A DNA stretch of 64,000 nucleotides from Galeruca laticollis (GCA_963921935.1 OY998179.1:18659114-18723113); one strand, 5' to 3'. Shown: positions 33,001 through 44,626, numbered from the stretch's first letter. The notes: a model not told the origin generated them from the sequence alone. Program-made: numbers and translations.

Positions 33001-35259
33001 AATTATTTCTGTATATTTTGATTTAAGGTTGGGACTATTATTCAGCTTCCTTTCTAATGATAAATATCGTCGGAAAGCTGTGGTGTATGAATTTCCTAAT
33101 AGAGAACTATCTAATTTGAAAGGTAAGGACACTGTATACCTTCCGGAGTGATCTCGACTATAAGTGGATTTGAAGATTTTCTCACATTCCAAATCAACTG
33201 GGTCTACTATCACTGAAGAAGTTGGAAAATCTTCAACCTCCCAGAATTTCTTAACTAATTTTTCAAGAGAGGGCTCTAAAATGGTACAAAAACTGTGAGT
33301 ATCAATAGATGAGGATACAATGGGAGCTGAGCCCATTACTATAAAACCTAAAGTGGTTTCTACTGCCACTGGGGTGTTTGGTGGACCTACAACTCGTTTG
33401 TTGCCTATCAAATGAGCAAACACGTTAGCTCCAAGAATTCCATCAATTTTTTGCGGAAAATGAAAACTACCATCGGCTAAAGGAAGCGATTTCAAATGTG
33501 ATAAAGCACTTAAATCGACGCGAGAAGCGGGTAGCTGATCTGCAATTTTGTCAACAATCAGTACCTCCAAAGGATACCGTTTGGTGGTGTCCACCCGCAA
33601 AATTACTACTATAGTTGAACATCCATATACGGAACTACTAGCGGACCCAATTCCATAAACATGAGAATGACATTTCATTAGAGGACATTTCAAACGACGA
33701 CTAAATTCTAGGGAGAGAAAATTTGCCTGACTACCGCTATCAATTAGAAATCGGGCATCGTGAAAATTACCGTAACTATCTAGAACATGCACTTTCGCTG
33801 TGGACAATAAGACAGTATTGCTAGAAGAAGAGTTTTTGTGACTATGGGTAACCGAACAACAATTCACTACTGGAGGTAGTGGATATTCCATGGAAGTACC
33901 GCCATTTTTATTTAAAGTAGAAGAAGAAGGGCCTGCGGTGGAATTTTTACAAATTTCAGAGACATTAGGACCATTTGTCTCCGAATTACTACTGATTGGT
34001 TGGTCAGACTTACCTACACTATTGGCTATACATTGCATCGAGGATTTGAAATGTAACAAGCTATGATGTTTACGTTGGCAAATTCTACAAGTATAGTTGC
34101 TTTTGCAGTTAATAACTTTGTGCCTAGATAAACAATTTAAACATAAATTATTCTCTCTAACAACATGGTAGCGTTTTTCGGGGGACAATTCTAAGAATTT
34201 GGGACAAATAAGTATTGAATGCGAATTTTCTTTGCATATCACGCAATTATAACTACTAGAATTTCCTTGAACGACAAAGGAGTGAGTTACCCTTGCTTTG
34301 CTATTGTTTAACTGACTGCTACTATGAATACTTGAATTATTTTTATTATTACTACTATTGGATTTAAGACCACTACTTGTTCTAGTACAAATTTTAGCTT
34401 GCTCTTTTACAAAAGTTAATATATCATTATAAGAAGGCATTTCAGAACTTCTTCTAGTATTTTCAAATAATCTTTGAGTCTCGGGATTGATTTTTTGAAA
34501 TGCTAAATAGGCTAAAATATAGTCTGATAAGTCAGGAATATCTAATTGACGTAATGCCGTAACTGCAGGATGAAATTTTTCTAAAAACAAATTTAAAGTG
34601 GTAGCATTTTCATGTTGAGCTTGCTTAAAATTGAATAATTGGTCTAAAAACGTATTAGCTATGACACGCTTGTCTTCAAATTTATCTTTAAGGGCTTGGA
34701 AAATAATTCTATAATTATCGCCTGTGGGAGCAATACCTGAGCAAACAGACACAGCGCTACCAGTTAAACAACCTATCAGATAGTGAACTCGATCTATATC
34801 AGTCAACTCACAATTGTTATGTATCATATTATTATAACATTCGATAAACAAAGGCCAATCTTTAATATCACCGTTAAATTTCGGAAGTGGTAATTCCGGT
34901 AATTTACGACTAGATTTACTACTATTTTGAGGTAATGGTTGTGATTCCCTAGCAATATCAACATTTACCTTTTTAGCTACACACTCAATATAACAAATCA
35001 ATTCGTCAAATGTTTCTAAAATTTGATAATTTGGAACAAATTTGTCATTTATCTCATACTCTAGTGTGTTAATTTGATCTAAAATATCTAAAAAGTTGGT
35101 TTTAGTTGTTTCCAAAGTCTCATATCTAATGAGAAATTGATTTGCCTTTTCTGGCGTTGAAACATCTCTACTATTATCGAACAAACGTTGAATTCTGGCA
35201 AAATACTGTTCCTTTTTTGCAACTAAAATTCTTAATTGTTGTTCTTTTTTTTGTGTCAT
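30022..35259 (-). pseudogene. BEL/Pao gag-pol polyprotein with one nonsense codon
   Basis: One frame from ATG at 35,259 to a stop at 30,022, broken only by TGA at 31,057-31,059. Order: gag with a DUF1759-type capsid (PKFNGDIKDWPLFIECY, about residue 125); zinc knuckles (CVICKENSHSILIC and CLNCLSRHKVINC); protease (ARFLIDSGSQANFLS); RT (TADIRQMYRQINL, SFGIKASPFLALR, catalytic YVDD in DMYVDDLVSS); RNase H (VGFADACLTSYGAVV, PRLELCAAHLL, SDSTHPSKLQTFV); integrase H2C2, then D in GCDYAGPV, D in IYSDNGTNFIGA, E in GGLWEANVRSV; and the BEL C-terminal domain (WKRWHLEYLTSLQ ... VVDVRTKHGTYKRPV). About 1,745 codons is normal for BEL. The TGA replaces the Trp of the conserved YW in the zinc finger. The RNase H motif DST-HPSKLQTF seems to lack about six residues seen in relatives. 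Confidence 0.93.
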
Positions 35260-35652
35260 TTTGTATCTCTACTATCAGAGTAACGAAAATGTACTGGAAA
35301 ATTAGCCCCAATAATAATTTATTGCACAAAAACAACAACTGAATTACTAATGAATAAGATAATGTTGGATTAAATTACTAAACTATAAAATATGTTTTAT
35401 TCGACGATTTGACTCTACTATAAAACGAGCTATTTAGGAGGAATCTATTCTATATTTAAATCAAATCGACTATAAAAATTACCTATTAATAATTGAAACT
35501 TCCTATATTATTGTTTGAATAAGCCCAAAATCTAACACACGAACAATATCCAAAATATCGTTTTTACTTTCAACTAATTAAAACTACGAACTTCAACTTT
35601 TTATTGTGAGTGATTCCGGCAAAATGAACTATATTTTACAAATAATACTAAA

Positions 35653-35671
35653 CCCGGTTCGATAAGGTCCA
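35653..35671 (-). promoter_or_regulatory. Probable primer-binding site of the BEL element
   Basis: On the - strand TGGACCTTATCGAACCGGG starts 5 bases inside the 5' LTR. TGG matches the complement of a tRNA CCA end. Which tRNA was not determined. Confidence 0.6.
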
Positions 35672-35676
35672 AAAAA

Positions 35677-36092
35677 TGTATGATATGATTCTATAACCTA
35701 ATAGCGGACTGTAGATTCTAATTTATATGCTAAATGGAACACTCACCACATATTTAGGTGAACCCCAACTCCGGCTGTCCTGTCCAAGTTTTGCCAAATA
35801 AAACTAGGAATTAAGGTACGGGTAAATAGGGTAAATCGAGGAAATTGACTAACTCGTAGTTTGCACAATGTTTCACCTAAATTCACTATATATCTGATTG
35901 ACAAAATGCTACTATATTGACTTATAAACGATATTTTAGATAATGATGGCTTATTTTTAAAAATGTTTTATTCCAACTCACTATCTGAACTACTTTTTCT
36001 AATAATATTAATTATCTATATCGGACCGGTCTTTACAAGCAAGGTGTGTTGTCTATTACTAAGGAATCAAAATCTTAGTATTGGCGCAAACA
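35677..36092 (-). repeat. BEL 5' LTR
   Basis: 416-bp copy identical to the 3' LTR except at one base. For the - strand gene this is the promoter-bearing copy. Confidence 0.95.
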
Positions 36093-37477
36093 GTAACAAT
36101 GGCACCCTCATCCACTCATGACAACCCTAGAGTATATACGGGGGCATTCCATCAACAGCCGCAGCTCTTTTTGGTTTTAATTTTTTTATAGCCATATTAT
36201 AGTCTTCCACCGTTATATTAGATATTTGTAAGATGTCATGCATGCTAAACTTACAGGAACTCTCATCTTCATTATAATTGGACTTTATATCTGCATACAC
36301 GCATGCGAAATATTCCGCAAATTTCTCAGCAGTTTCTCCTTCAGGAATTTTGTTACAATTATAATTAAATTCTGTTACTTGAACCCCGCTACATTTATTT
36401 TGGTTAACATGTGACCAAAAAGTATGAATATCTACCTTCATTTTTCCTTGAATTTCATATAAGAATTTCCTATGTTGATTATCACTAAGATATTTTAGTT
36501 TCCTTCGACACTCCAAAAATTTATCATAATAATATTTAGAAGTATCTTTTAGCTTACGAAAATTATTTTTTAATTTTAACAATATTTCTGGCGTAAACCA
36601 TTCAGGATACTTATTATAATCTTTATATGTTATATATTTTGGGACAACTACTTCGAAAATTTTATTAATTATTTCATAAAAAATTCTAAGTGCGATATTG
36701 ACATCACTTTCTTTAATAACTTCATCCCAGCATGCGCCCTTTATCATTTCAGACATTAAAAGAAAATTTGCTTTTTTAAAATTATATTTATATTCTGTCA
36801 ATTTATTCATTGCCTTAGAGCTGGCTTCAGTAAGAACTAAACTTATTTGTAGAGATGGATGATATATGTATTCATTCACTAAAGATAACTGCTCTTTAAT
36901 ATCTTTGCATTTTTCAGCATGTTTCATTGAGGCAATTACTAAGTCTAGAGTTTTTCCTTGGAATTTTTTTATAGTATTAAACATACCAAAATCATTAAAA
37001 TCTAAAAATTCAATTAATCTTTTCAATTTAGAACTCGAACTAGAAATATTTAAATTTGCATATTCAATTGAAATCTCTGACATTTCTTTGCAATAATTCC
37101 AAGCAGCTTTTATAATCATACAAGTTACATGTAGGAGGTATATAAATTCCCATAACGAGAACTATGTGACTATTAAATAATTTTATTTCAGCAACAATTA
37201 TTTCAAAAAAAGAAAAGTATTGAGAAAAATGCACAACTTTGTGATGTTTTTTTATTACCAACATCACTCCTCCACCCCTTGACTTACCCGTAATATTCCG
37301 GTTTCTATCAGATCGTAATACATTATATAAGCTATTTTCAACCAGTTCACAATCGGCAACACCGTCATGTAACCATGTCTCTACTGCCACTATGCTATCA
37401 TAAAACCCTTGAGTACAATTTCTGTAGAATTCTATCAGTTTTGTATTCAATCCTCTACAATTTTGAAAATTTATATA
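36093..37477 (-). pseudogene. Split non-LTR retrotransposon, middle segment (endonuclease and linker)
   Basis: On the - strand LYINFQNCRGLNTKLIEFY and AVETWLHDG, then SRGGGVMLVIKK, are the N-terminal motifs of an AP-type endonuclease (the E of ETW and the RGGG loop are present). The frame changes near 37,100. The central GDFN-type motif is missing at the join, so a deletion is likely. It continues with GKTLDLVIASMKHAE, then a long linker (CRRKLKYLSDNQHRKFLYEI, FWSHVNQNK) to KKLKPKRAAAVDGMPPYIL, the start of the RT domain. A TAG follows, then the frame runs in phase to the BEL junction and on to 29,411. The N-terminal end is cut by the TA-flanked transposon at 37,478. Confidence 0.88.
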
Positions 37478-37728
37478 CAGTGTTTTTAATGGAAACACCG
37501 TCCTAAAATTTGAAGTTGTGAACCGATTTTAATAATTTTTTTTGAAATGTTTAGTGCTAAAAATTTGAAATGTTTATTCCAATTTTCAGGACAAACTACG
37601 ATATTTTTTATTAGTCGAAAATCGGGATTTTTTATTAACGATTTTTTTATTGAAAAAATCACTACGCCACTGGATTCAGAGTGTCTCTAAACAGGTGTGA
37701 CCAAAATTTCATGAAAAAATATTCATTA

Positions 37729-38192
37729 ATAATGTAATGTTTTTCTAATTTATTTAAAACGTAAACGGGTGGGATAAATTTTAAACACACGGTATGGCTA
37801 CTTACTAATTTATTTAAACACTAAACTAATCACTAACACTCAGTATATTCACTTAAACTAATTTATATGAACAATTAACTAATTTATATTCACTGTTTGC
37901 TATTTCGGTGTATTTATTTCACGAGCTCACTTTATCAACTAACTCCTCCGCTGATCGGTTCTTATTTATATTAATGCCATTCTTACTAGAAAATTCCGGG
38001 CTGCGGCTTACACACACAAATAATTGATTCTGGCCTTTTCTAGATAAGTCTGGTCACAAAAACAATGCTTAGATAAGATAGTCCCAATTAGTTATAAAAA
38101 CACTGCGTATCCGCCATAATTTTAATTTTCATACCTGGCTTAGACAGGGTCGGATTTAGGGTCTATACCAGTGTGCTGTTTCGTAACAATAA
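37729..38192. mobile_element. Solo LTR inside the mariner-type element
   Basis: A 456-bp insert (37,733-38,188) starts TGTAATG and ends GTAACA (TG...CA). ataa sits at 37,729-37,732 and again at 38,189-38,192. The opposite arm of the host transposon (39,60x-39,76x) has the uninterrupted sequence ttaataacaaagttatgg, so the insertion and the 4-bp duplication are proven within the window. A 4-bp duplication suits Ty3/gypsy-type elements. No internal region remains. Confidence 0.85.
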
Positions 38193-38468
38193 CAAAGTTA
38201 TGGCAACTCAAAAATTCGAAAAATCTCACAGCTAACAGTCACAAAAACACCCTATATCAATAGATATAGCCATGAGAATATATTTTTTTATTTCAACAAT
38301 AAAGTGCCAACAGATGAAAAAAAAAATGATAGCGTAAATTTTTTTAATGAAAATAACGGGATAACATTCACACAATTCAACTAATAATGAAGCAAAAAAT
38401 TTTAATAAACGTAACTATGATAACTAATCATTGAAATGTTTCGAGTCAGTGCAACAATTAATTCTAAC

Positions 38469-39551
38469 TCATATTCTAGTAGCCTCTACTACTCCACCAT
38501 GTATTTCGATACATTTGTCGTAGCGCTTACGAATGTTTCTGATTACGTTCCTTAGTTCTTCTCCTGTCGAATTCTTGCACAAAGTTCATTTCTATCTCTT
38601 GCGCGGTTTTTGTAAACCTTTTGTGTGATAAGTTCCCACAGAAAAAAGTCCAAAACTGTGAGGTCTGGAGATCTGGGTGGCCAATCTAGAAACAGACTAC
38701 CATTGCCTCACATCTCTGGCATAATGAACTGAGCACTCATCTAACTGGACAATTAAATTTGATCGTTCATTGATTGGCAGCTCGTGAATAGCATCCCAAA
38801 ACTCTGTGTTTAAAAAATCTACCAGCCTCTGCGCATTAATGTTTTCCTCAAAAAAGAAAGGACCAATAATTCGTTCGTTCAATATCCCACACCAGACGTT
38901 GATTTTTTGGGAATACTGGCTTTCACAATTTATTACCCAGTTAGGATTATCCGCTGCCCAATAGCGACAATTCTGTGATGACACTACTCCATTTGTAGTG
39001 AAAGTGGCTTCGTTGGTATATAAAATATTTTGTAGGAAATTCCTATTGTTTAAATATTCCCCTTGGGCCCATAAACAATATTCCATACGTCTTGCTTCGT
39101 CGCCTTCTTGCAGTGTGTGTAAAAATGTAGGCATGAAAGGTTTAATATTCTTCGCCTTGAGACATCTCCGAATAGTTTCTTGTGGAATATTCAAATCTAA
39201 AGTGGCATTCTTTATACTGGAATTAGGATTATTTCCGAAATAATCTAGAATGATTTGATCATTCCTGTCTCGTCTTTGCACAGGACTACTTTTTAACATC
39301 ATTTTTGATACTGCACCAGTTTCATTGAATATTTTATTTATTTTATTTACCGTAACGCAGCTAATAGGAGGACGATCTGGATGTCTCTCATTAAATACTC
39401 TACAAACCTCTCTAGCACTTCTAACGTCATCTCCCGAAAGGCGTACAATTTCAATTTTCTCTCTTACGCTCAATCTTGCAGCCTTGACGCAAAATAATCC
39501 GAAGAACTGTAAGGTGAATATTGTTGACAATAGTACACTTAAATCTTTCAC
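38469..39551 (-). pseudogene. Mariner-type transposase, broken
   Basis: The - strand frame 39,551-38,697 holds an N-terminal HTH (SVREKIEIVRLSGDDVRSARE, VFNERHPDRPPIS), a second HTH region (LNIPQETIRRCLKAK), and the catalytic domain: ILYTNEATFTTNGVV, where the usual catalytic D of (S/T)DEATF is N; IGPFFFEENINAQ; LDECSVHYARDVRQW (second D). A frameshift at about 38,700 leads to WPPRSPDLTVLDFFLWE (third D), ITQKVYKN, and a stop near 38,469. Compared with the 43.6-kb transposase, about ten residues are missing between the second and third aspartates. The first 20 residues of the open frame are hydrophobic and probably not part of the protein. The D-to-N change alone would be expected to abolish catalysis. 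Confidence 0.82.
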
Positions 39552-40027
39552 ACTGTAATATCATTTCCATTGCAACTAAGATTTAAACTGAAAAATCTAT
39601 TAGGTCTTAGTTTTAGTTAATTTGCGTGAAAACTTGAATGTAATTCCGTTATTTTCGTTAAAAATATTTACGCTATTTGTTTTTTTTTTCATCTGGTGGC
39701 ACTTTATTGTTGAAATCATAGTTTTCGAATTTTTGAGTTGCCATAACTTTGTTATTAAGGAATATTTTTTCATGAAATTTTGGTCACACCTGCTTAGAGG
39801 CACTCTGAATCCAGTGGCGTAGTGATTTTTTCATAATCGCTAATAAAAAATCCCGATCTTCGACTAAGAAAAAATATCGTAGTATGCCCTGAAAATTGGA
39901 ATAAACATTCCAAATTTTGTCCCAAGGTAGACCTTTTAGTACTTGACATTTCAAAAAAAATTATTAAAATCGGTTTACAACTTCAAATTTTAGGGGGGTG
40001 TTTCCATTAAAAATGGGTCACACTGTA

Positions 40028-40384
40028 GATCTAGTTAATTCAAAAAAAGAGGGAGAAAAAAAACTATCTGTTGATAAAAAATAGAATAGTAGACAAAATA
40101 AACAAAACAAAACATGTGCGCTACCCGAAAACCGACCAATACTCCCCTGATGTTGAGCTTTAATTGAGCACAATAAAACAACTCAAATCTACCTTAATTG
40201 TGATGAACAGGTTATTCATAAATACAGAACATATGGAAATACTCAACAAGACCCATAAGAATATTTATGTTAAATGCAAATAAATTACCTTCTGCTGTAT
40301 TTCAGTAGTTATTAAAAACAAATAAAATGCAGCTACCAACATAAAAACATCCGAAGAATAATGAAGTAATAACATAAAGGAAAG
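40028..40384 (-). mobile_element. Split non-LTR retrotransposon, 5' segment
   Basis: Directly beyond the TA of the mariner-type element, the - strand reads ELTRS in the frame that continues as INFQNCRG at 37,475. So at least the first bases belong to the same element. The rest is AT-rich with no open frame; where the element begins is not clear. Confidence 0.45.
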
Positions 40385-41275
40385 AAATGTTACAAAATTA
40401 AATTTAATAGGTCGGCCGTTGCTGACGCCGATAGACCAATGAAAGTGCCAGGTCCCAAGAGTTTTTGGGAGGCTGCCTTCCTGGCTAGCGAGTCTGCAAT
40501 ACGGTTTCCTTTCGATTTCTCATGACCCTTGATCCGGCCTAAAGTGACTGTGTTGTTGTTACAGGCTTCGATTAAGGCCATATGACATTCTAGTACTAGG
40601 CCTGATGTAATACGTGGTCTGTTCAGGGCTAGTAGTGTTTGTCTACTGTCCGTAAGGATGTATATATTATTACCTGTGGTTTTCCTTTTGGTAATTTCTC
40701 TAGCAGCGATGCAGATAGCAGTGAGCTCTGTTTAAGCAACACTTGCATTGCAGCCCATTTCCCATTTTATGTTTAGATTCAGGGATCTGGAAAAAAGACC
40801 ACATCCTGAGCCCACATTGGATTTAGATCCGTCTGTAAAGATGCGGATTGCGCCTTCTTCCAATAGGTCTTGTGAGTTGTTTTTAAAGATCACCTTGTAG
40901 GGCCTGTTGAAGGCATATCGAGGTGGAATCGAGTCCGTATTGGCCTGCAGCAGTGGGATTTCCCTGAGGGCCTCATGCCACAAGTTACGTCTCAGTTTAC
41001 CGTATCCTACATCAGGTTGTATACCAGTAGAGCGCAGACGTGCCATGGTCATCAAAACAACCTCCTTGATGTATATGTCAAGGGGAGTGAGACCGAGGAT
41101 TACCTCCATAGCTCTTGTTGGTGTGGTTCTCATGCCTCCTGTTGTGTTGAGGCATGCTGTTCTTTGGATTTGGTCCATTTTACGGACGACTGTGAGCTGG
41201 TTTGCTTTAGCTCCCCAGGCAATCACGCCGTACGTTAGCATAGGTCTGATGATGGCAGTGTAGATCCAGGCAGCA
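40385..41275 (-). pseudogene. Non-LTR retrotransposon: RT C-terminus and RNase H
   Basis: On the - strand MLTYGVIAWGAKANQ and RKMDQIQRTACLNTTGGMRT are the block after the RT in R1/I/Jockey-type ORF2. It is followed by LGLTPLDIYIKEVVL, then the RNase H motifs IRIFTDGSKSNVGSGCG (first D), TELTAICIAAREI (E), YILTDSRQTLL (D) and RIKGHEKSKGNRIADSLAR (last D). One in-frame TAA at 40,732-40,734 replaces a Gln before TELTAI; otherwise the frame is open to 40,390. The 5' side is cut at about 41,275, where a different element starts. Confidence 0.82.
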
Positions 41276-41279
41276 AATT

Positions 41280-42390
41280 AATAGTATGTCTTGCTTCGGA
41301 ATATTCTCTATTTCTTCTGCTACTCTTTCATAAAATTCTTCTTTTTCCTCCTTGTTACTGTTACATTTAATACTGACAGGTTGGATGGTTTTGCTTCAAT
41401 TCTTAAATATGTTAGCCTTCCATTTATTTGTCCAAATTTCAGTACTTATTGTCTTAATTCCCCAAAAATCATGAAACCTACTCCATACTGACCTTGTGTT
41501 TCATTACCTGAGTATCGAAAGCTAAAATGTTTATTTTCTATAATTCCTTGTCTCTTCCATCTTGTTTCCTGTACTGCCACGATATCTTCTACTTTCCTAA
41601 TTCCAAGCCAATCTCTTGCATCTTTCCTGTTCTTAGCATTGTTCTAACGTTCCATGTACATATTTTCATCACTTTTTTCCTGCTACGTTTTTTATTTAGT
41701 TTTTTGTTTGTTTCTATGTTGACTTTCTTTGTTAGTTATCAATAATTAATTTCCTTCTTCATGCCGGGTCGTTAACCTTTGTTTTACATTGTCTTTTATA
41801 TTATCTTTAACTACTTTTTTTCGAGTTTTCCTTCTCTCTTGTTCCATTTCCACTCCTCTCCATTCACCATTACTTTGTTGTATCCAATTTTTGTGTTTTT
41901 TCCATTTCTTTTTTCAGTATTAGTTTCTGTTTTTCTCTGTCGTTCCTTATTAATATATACTCTATCTCGTGACATACCCCTCAGCTTTGCTTTATTCTCC
42001 ATAACTTTTTTTGTCCTCCTCGCTTTCTAGCTGTATCAAGCAGGTTTTTGGTCCTATTTTTTTAGCTGACTTAATGTGAGTTTCCACTTCTATGTATTGT
42101 TTCAAGAATTTTTCCATACGATCTGTCAGCATTCCTTCATCTTCTGTATCTATCAATAGACCGCTCATTACTATATTATTTTTTTCTTGCCCTTCTCTAT
42201 CTATTCTATACCCATTTGAATGTCTTTTAAATCTTCTTTGATTTTTGCATTTACTGTTTTTATTTGTTCATTTCCTTCCCTCAATATTGCGATTTCCTCT
42301 CCTCATTTGAGTATTTTCTCGGTGAAATGTTTTTGTTCCGTTCTCATCTGATGTATTTCGTTTCTTATTTTCTTTTGTTCATTTCATTCA
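41280..42390 (-). pseudogene. Non-LTR retrotransposon: ORF1 end and endonuclease start
   Basis: From about 42,390 the - strand shows a coiled-coil-like Glu/Lys-rich region and then SRDRVYINKERQRKTETNTE and KNTKIGYNKVMVNGEEWKW, the C-terminal end of an RTE/L1-like ORF1 (i.ie.D.t..e...q...r ... vkvGy.ki.i.g..w.w). From 41,650 it gives KICTWNVRTMLRTGKMQEI, DIVAVQETRWKRQGII and FRYSGNETQGQYGVGF, the N-terminal motifs of an AP endonuclease (N in WNV, E in QET). Several frameshifts. Truncated at 41,280, next to another non-LTR fragment in the same orientation. Confidence 0.72.
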
Positions 42391-43217
42391 TTCATATATT
42401 ACATTCTAAGTTTCTGTAGTTTTAATTTAAAATTGAAATTCTGTATGAACATATTCGTTGTAGACAGTTTGAATCGTTTGTCACTATTAGGAAATGAAAT
42501 ATCAACCAGCCTTTGAAGCTATTGCGTAAAAACACATTGTGTTTTTTCCAGCTCATCCGATATGAAAAAAACCAATAAAGTCGAAATAAATGGAAAATTT
42601 CATAATTCTTCGCTAGCCGTGAAATATGGCCATTATGTTTAACAATGGTAGACTGGATAATTCATTTTAATTTGTCTCCAACCCCGGAACAGCCACAAAG
42701 GAAACTCACTAAGTTTACTTCATAATGTTTCTCCTTAAAAAATCAGGAATTCACTCAAATATCAAATAAATTTATACAATTTATTACTGATCTGATTAGA
42801 TTCGATTTGGAGTGGCTATTTATCTTGCCCTTCAGTAAGCTTTCCAGATTAATTGCTATTCTCCAATATCTTAGGGCTCTCACTGGCTATGAAACAAGTA
42901 GGGAGAATAAAATTAAGTAAACAGTGAAGTAATGGGCTCGGTATATTTAGGGCACTAACAACAGTTATTGATGCATTAAAAATGAAAAAAAATAGAAATA
43001 AATACTTACTTGTGGAAGCCCATCACTGTTTATAACTGTGAGTGATAAAATCATAGATAATACGTAAATAAGAACAAATAATATTCAAGCAACAATAGAA
43101 TATAAAACTAGACCCCTTATTGCAAACAGATATCTCTTACAAATCTACAGAAACTAACAAAATTACGTTGGAAGGAAATTTAAAAATTAAGTAATAATAA
43201 ACTCTAATCAAACAATA
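42391..43217. other. No recognised gene
   Basis: AT-rich; no motif found. Confidence 0.4.
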
Positions 43218-43219
43218 TA

Positions 43220-43956
43220 CAGTGCTATTCAAAAGTCCCCTCCGCCCCTCGTATCTTTTGAATGGCTACACTTACATTAATAAAATTTGGAGGGTGAAAA
43301 TAAAGTATTGTAAACTTCTCTACGAATGGTAACAGGTGACGTAATAGTAATATATGACGTCACAGTGCCACTCTGGCCAATAATTTTAAATAGGACCTTA
43401 TGGCAAGTGATATCTCGTTTGAAAGGCGTTGGCTACATAACCTTATTAACTTTGTTTGGGTTTAAATTAATTTTGACGGATAAATTAAATAAATACCAAA
43501 ACTATTGAAATTATTTTTTTAAATTTAATTAATCAAATATCAACAATGGATTCTTATAGTAAGTGTTCGAAATGTGCTCCGTCTACTTCCTGACAGTAAT
43601 ACATACTATTAGTAAACTCTTGTCGTACTCGTTCGAATGTGTCAGCTGAAATAGCATTGCATTCTTCAGTAATTATTTCTTTCAAAACGCCAATGCCTAT
43701 CTGTTGCCGTAGTATAAACCTTGGATTTCAAGTACCCCCATAGAAAAAAATCTAATGGTGTCAGATCTGGTGACCGAGGTGGCCATTCTATAGGACCTAG
43801 CCGGCCGATCCATCTACCTCGATATTCTTCATCCAGGTAACGTCTTACTGCACCATAATAATGTGCAGGAGCACCATCTTGTTGAAATGTTATTTCCAGA
43901 TGGCCGAATTCATCTTGATTATCTTCCAGAATTTCTAGTACTAACGGCTCAATTGC
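43220..43956 (+). repeat. Left inverted arm of the mariner-type element
   Basis: Pairs base for base, with few differences, with 44,824-45,566. The last shared bases are ...ctaacggctcaattgc. Confidence 0.88.
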
Positions 43957-44626
43957 ATTTTGTAACATCTCCAGATACACTTCACCGCTTAAATTTGAAT
44001 TTAGGAAAACAGGACCAACTATGTGGTTTCTCAAAATACCGGCCCAAACATTGACTTTTTCTGGAAATTGGGTATGTTATTCACGAAAGGTGTGAGGATT
44101 TGTGTCACTCCAATACCTTACATTTTGTGAATTCACATTTCCATTGAGGCAAAAAGTACTTTCGTCACTAAAACAAATTGTTTTTGTGTGGTTTGTTGTG
44201 GGTTTTGACTAATTTTATTTGTCATACATTCACAGAATTCGAGTCTTCTGTCGGGGTCGTCATCCGAAAGGGGGTGCACCATTTTTAACTTGTATGGATG
44301 AAATTTATTTTTAGCCAACACTCTCTGTACTGTACTTTCACTCACTTCACAGATAGACGCAACTTTAGTTGAAGAGGAAGTAGGGTTTACTACCATTTCA
44401 GCAACTATATCAATTTTTTTATCATCATTAAATGTTGGTCGACCAGATCGTTTGCCATCTTGAACACTGTTGCTTCAAACTTGTGAAGAAGCTCCCTCAA
44501 ATAAGTTCTCGAGATGTGGCGATCTGGGTATTTCTCATTAAATAAACGTTCCGCTGCATGGAGATTCTTTCTAGATTCACCAATTATTAAGATAGCTGCT
44601 ACTTTGTCGGCTTGAGTACGTACCAT
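43546..44626 (-). pseudogene. Mariner-type DD(37)D transposase, broken
   Basis: Starts ATG at 44,626: MVRTQADKVAAILIIGESRK, LFNEKYPDRHISRTYL and LHKFEAT are the DUF4817-like HTH. The frame shifts, then SSTKVASICEVSESTVQRVL is a second HTH. The catalytic domain: first D in ICFSDESTFCLNG (about 44,165, in a shifted frame), second D in FQQDGAPAHYYGAVRRYL, third D 37 residues on in WPPRSPDLTPLDFFLWGYLK. It then shifts again to ITEECNAISADTFERVRQEF and ends near 43,546. All three acidic residues are present, but at least three frameshifts break it. The part from about 43,956 to the end is duplicated in the right arm. Confidence 0.85.

Larger units (their letters stand above)
29412..36092 (-). mobile_element. 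Complete BEL/Pao LTR retrotransposon, recent insertion
   Basis: A 6,681-bp element on the - strand with two 416-bp LTRs (29,412-29,827 and 35,677-36,092) differing at one position by eye (offset 67: T at 29,479, C at 35,744), a 5-bp duplication (gtaac), a primer-binding site, a polypurine tract and a single gag-pol frame. It sits inside a non-LTR retrotransposon whose frame is restored when the element and one duplication are removed. The near-identical LTRs indicate a young insertion. The frame has one nonsense codon and a probable small in-frame deletion, so this copy is probably not autonomous. Confidence 0.95.
37478..40025 (-). mobile_element. Tc1/mariner-superfamily transposon with long inverted arms
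   Basis: Begins CAGTGTTTTTAATGGAAACA and ends in the inverted TGTTTCCATTAAAAATGGGT plus CACACTG, with TA on both sides (37,476-37,477 and 40,026-40,027), the usual duplication of this superfamily. The inverted arms are long: 39,603-40,025 on the right, and the equivalent on the left once a 456-bp solo LTR (37,733-38,188) is removed. A transposase gene lies between them. The element interrupts a non-LTR retrotransposon: joining the flanks on the - strand gives GAATTAACTAGATCTATAAA, leading into the NFQNCRG frame. Confidence 0.88.

Noticed and set aside
38997..39558. Signal-peptide-like start of the 39,551 frame (hydrophobic first 20 residues)
   Set aside because: The transposase homology begins after it; a secreted transposase makes no sense, and it is likely upstream non-coding sequence in frame.
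41291..42030. Run of Phe/Leu-rich + strand frames resembling membrane proteins
   Set aside because: Antisense of a Lys/Glu-rich non-LTR ORF1 and endonuclease.
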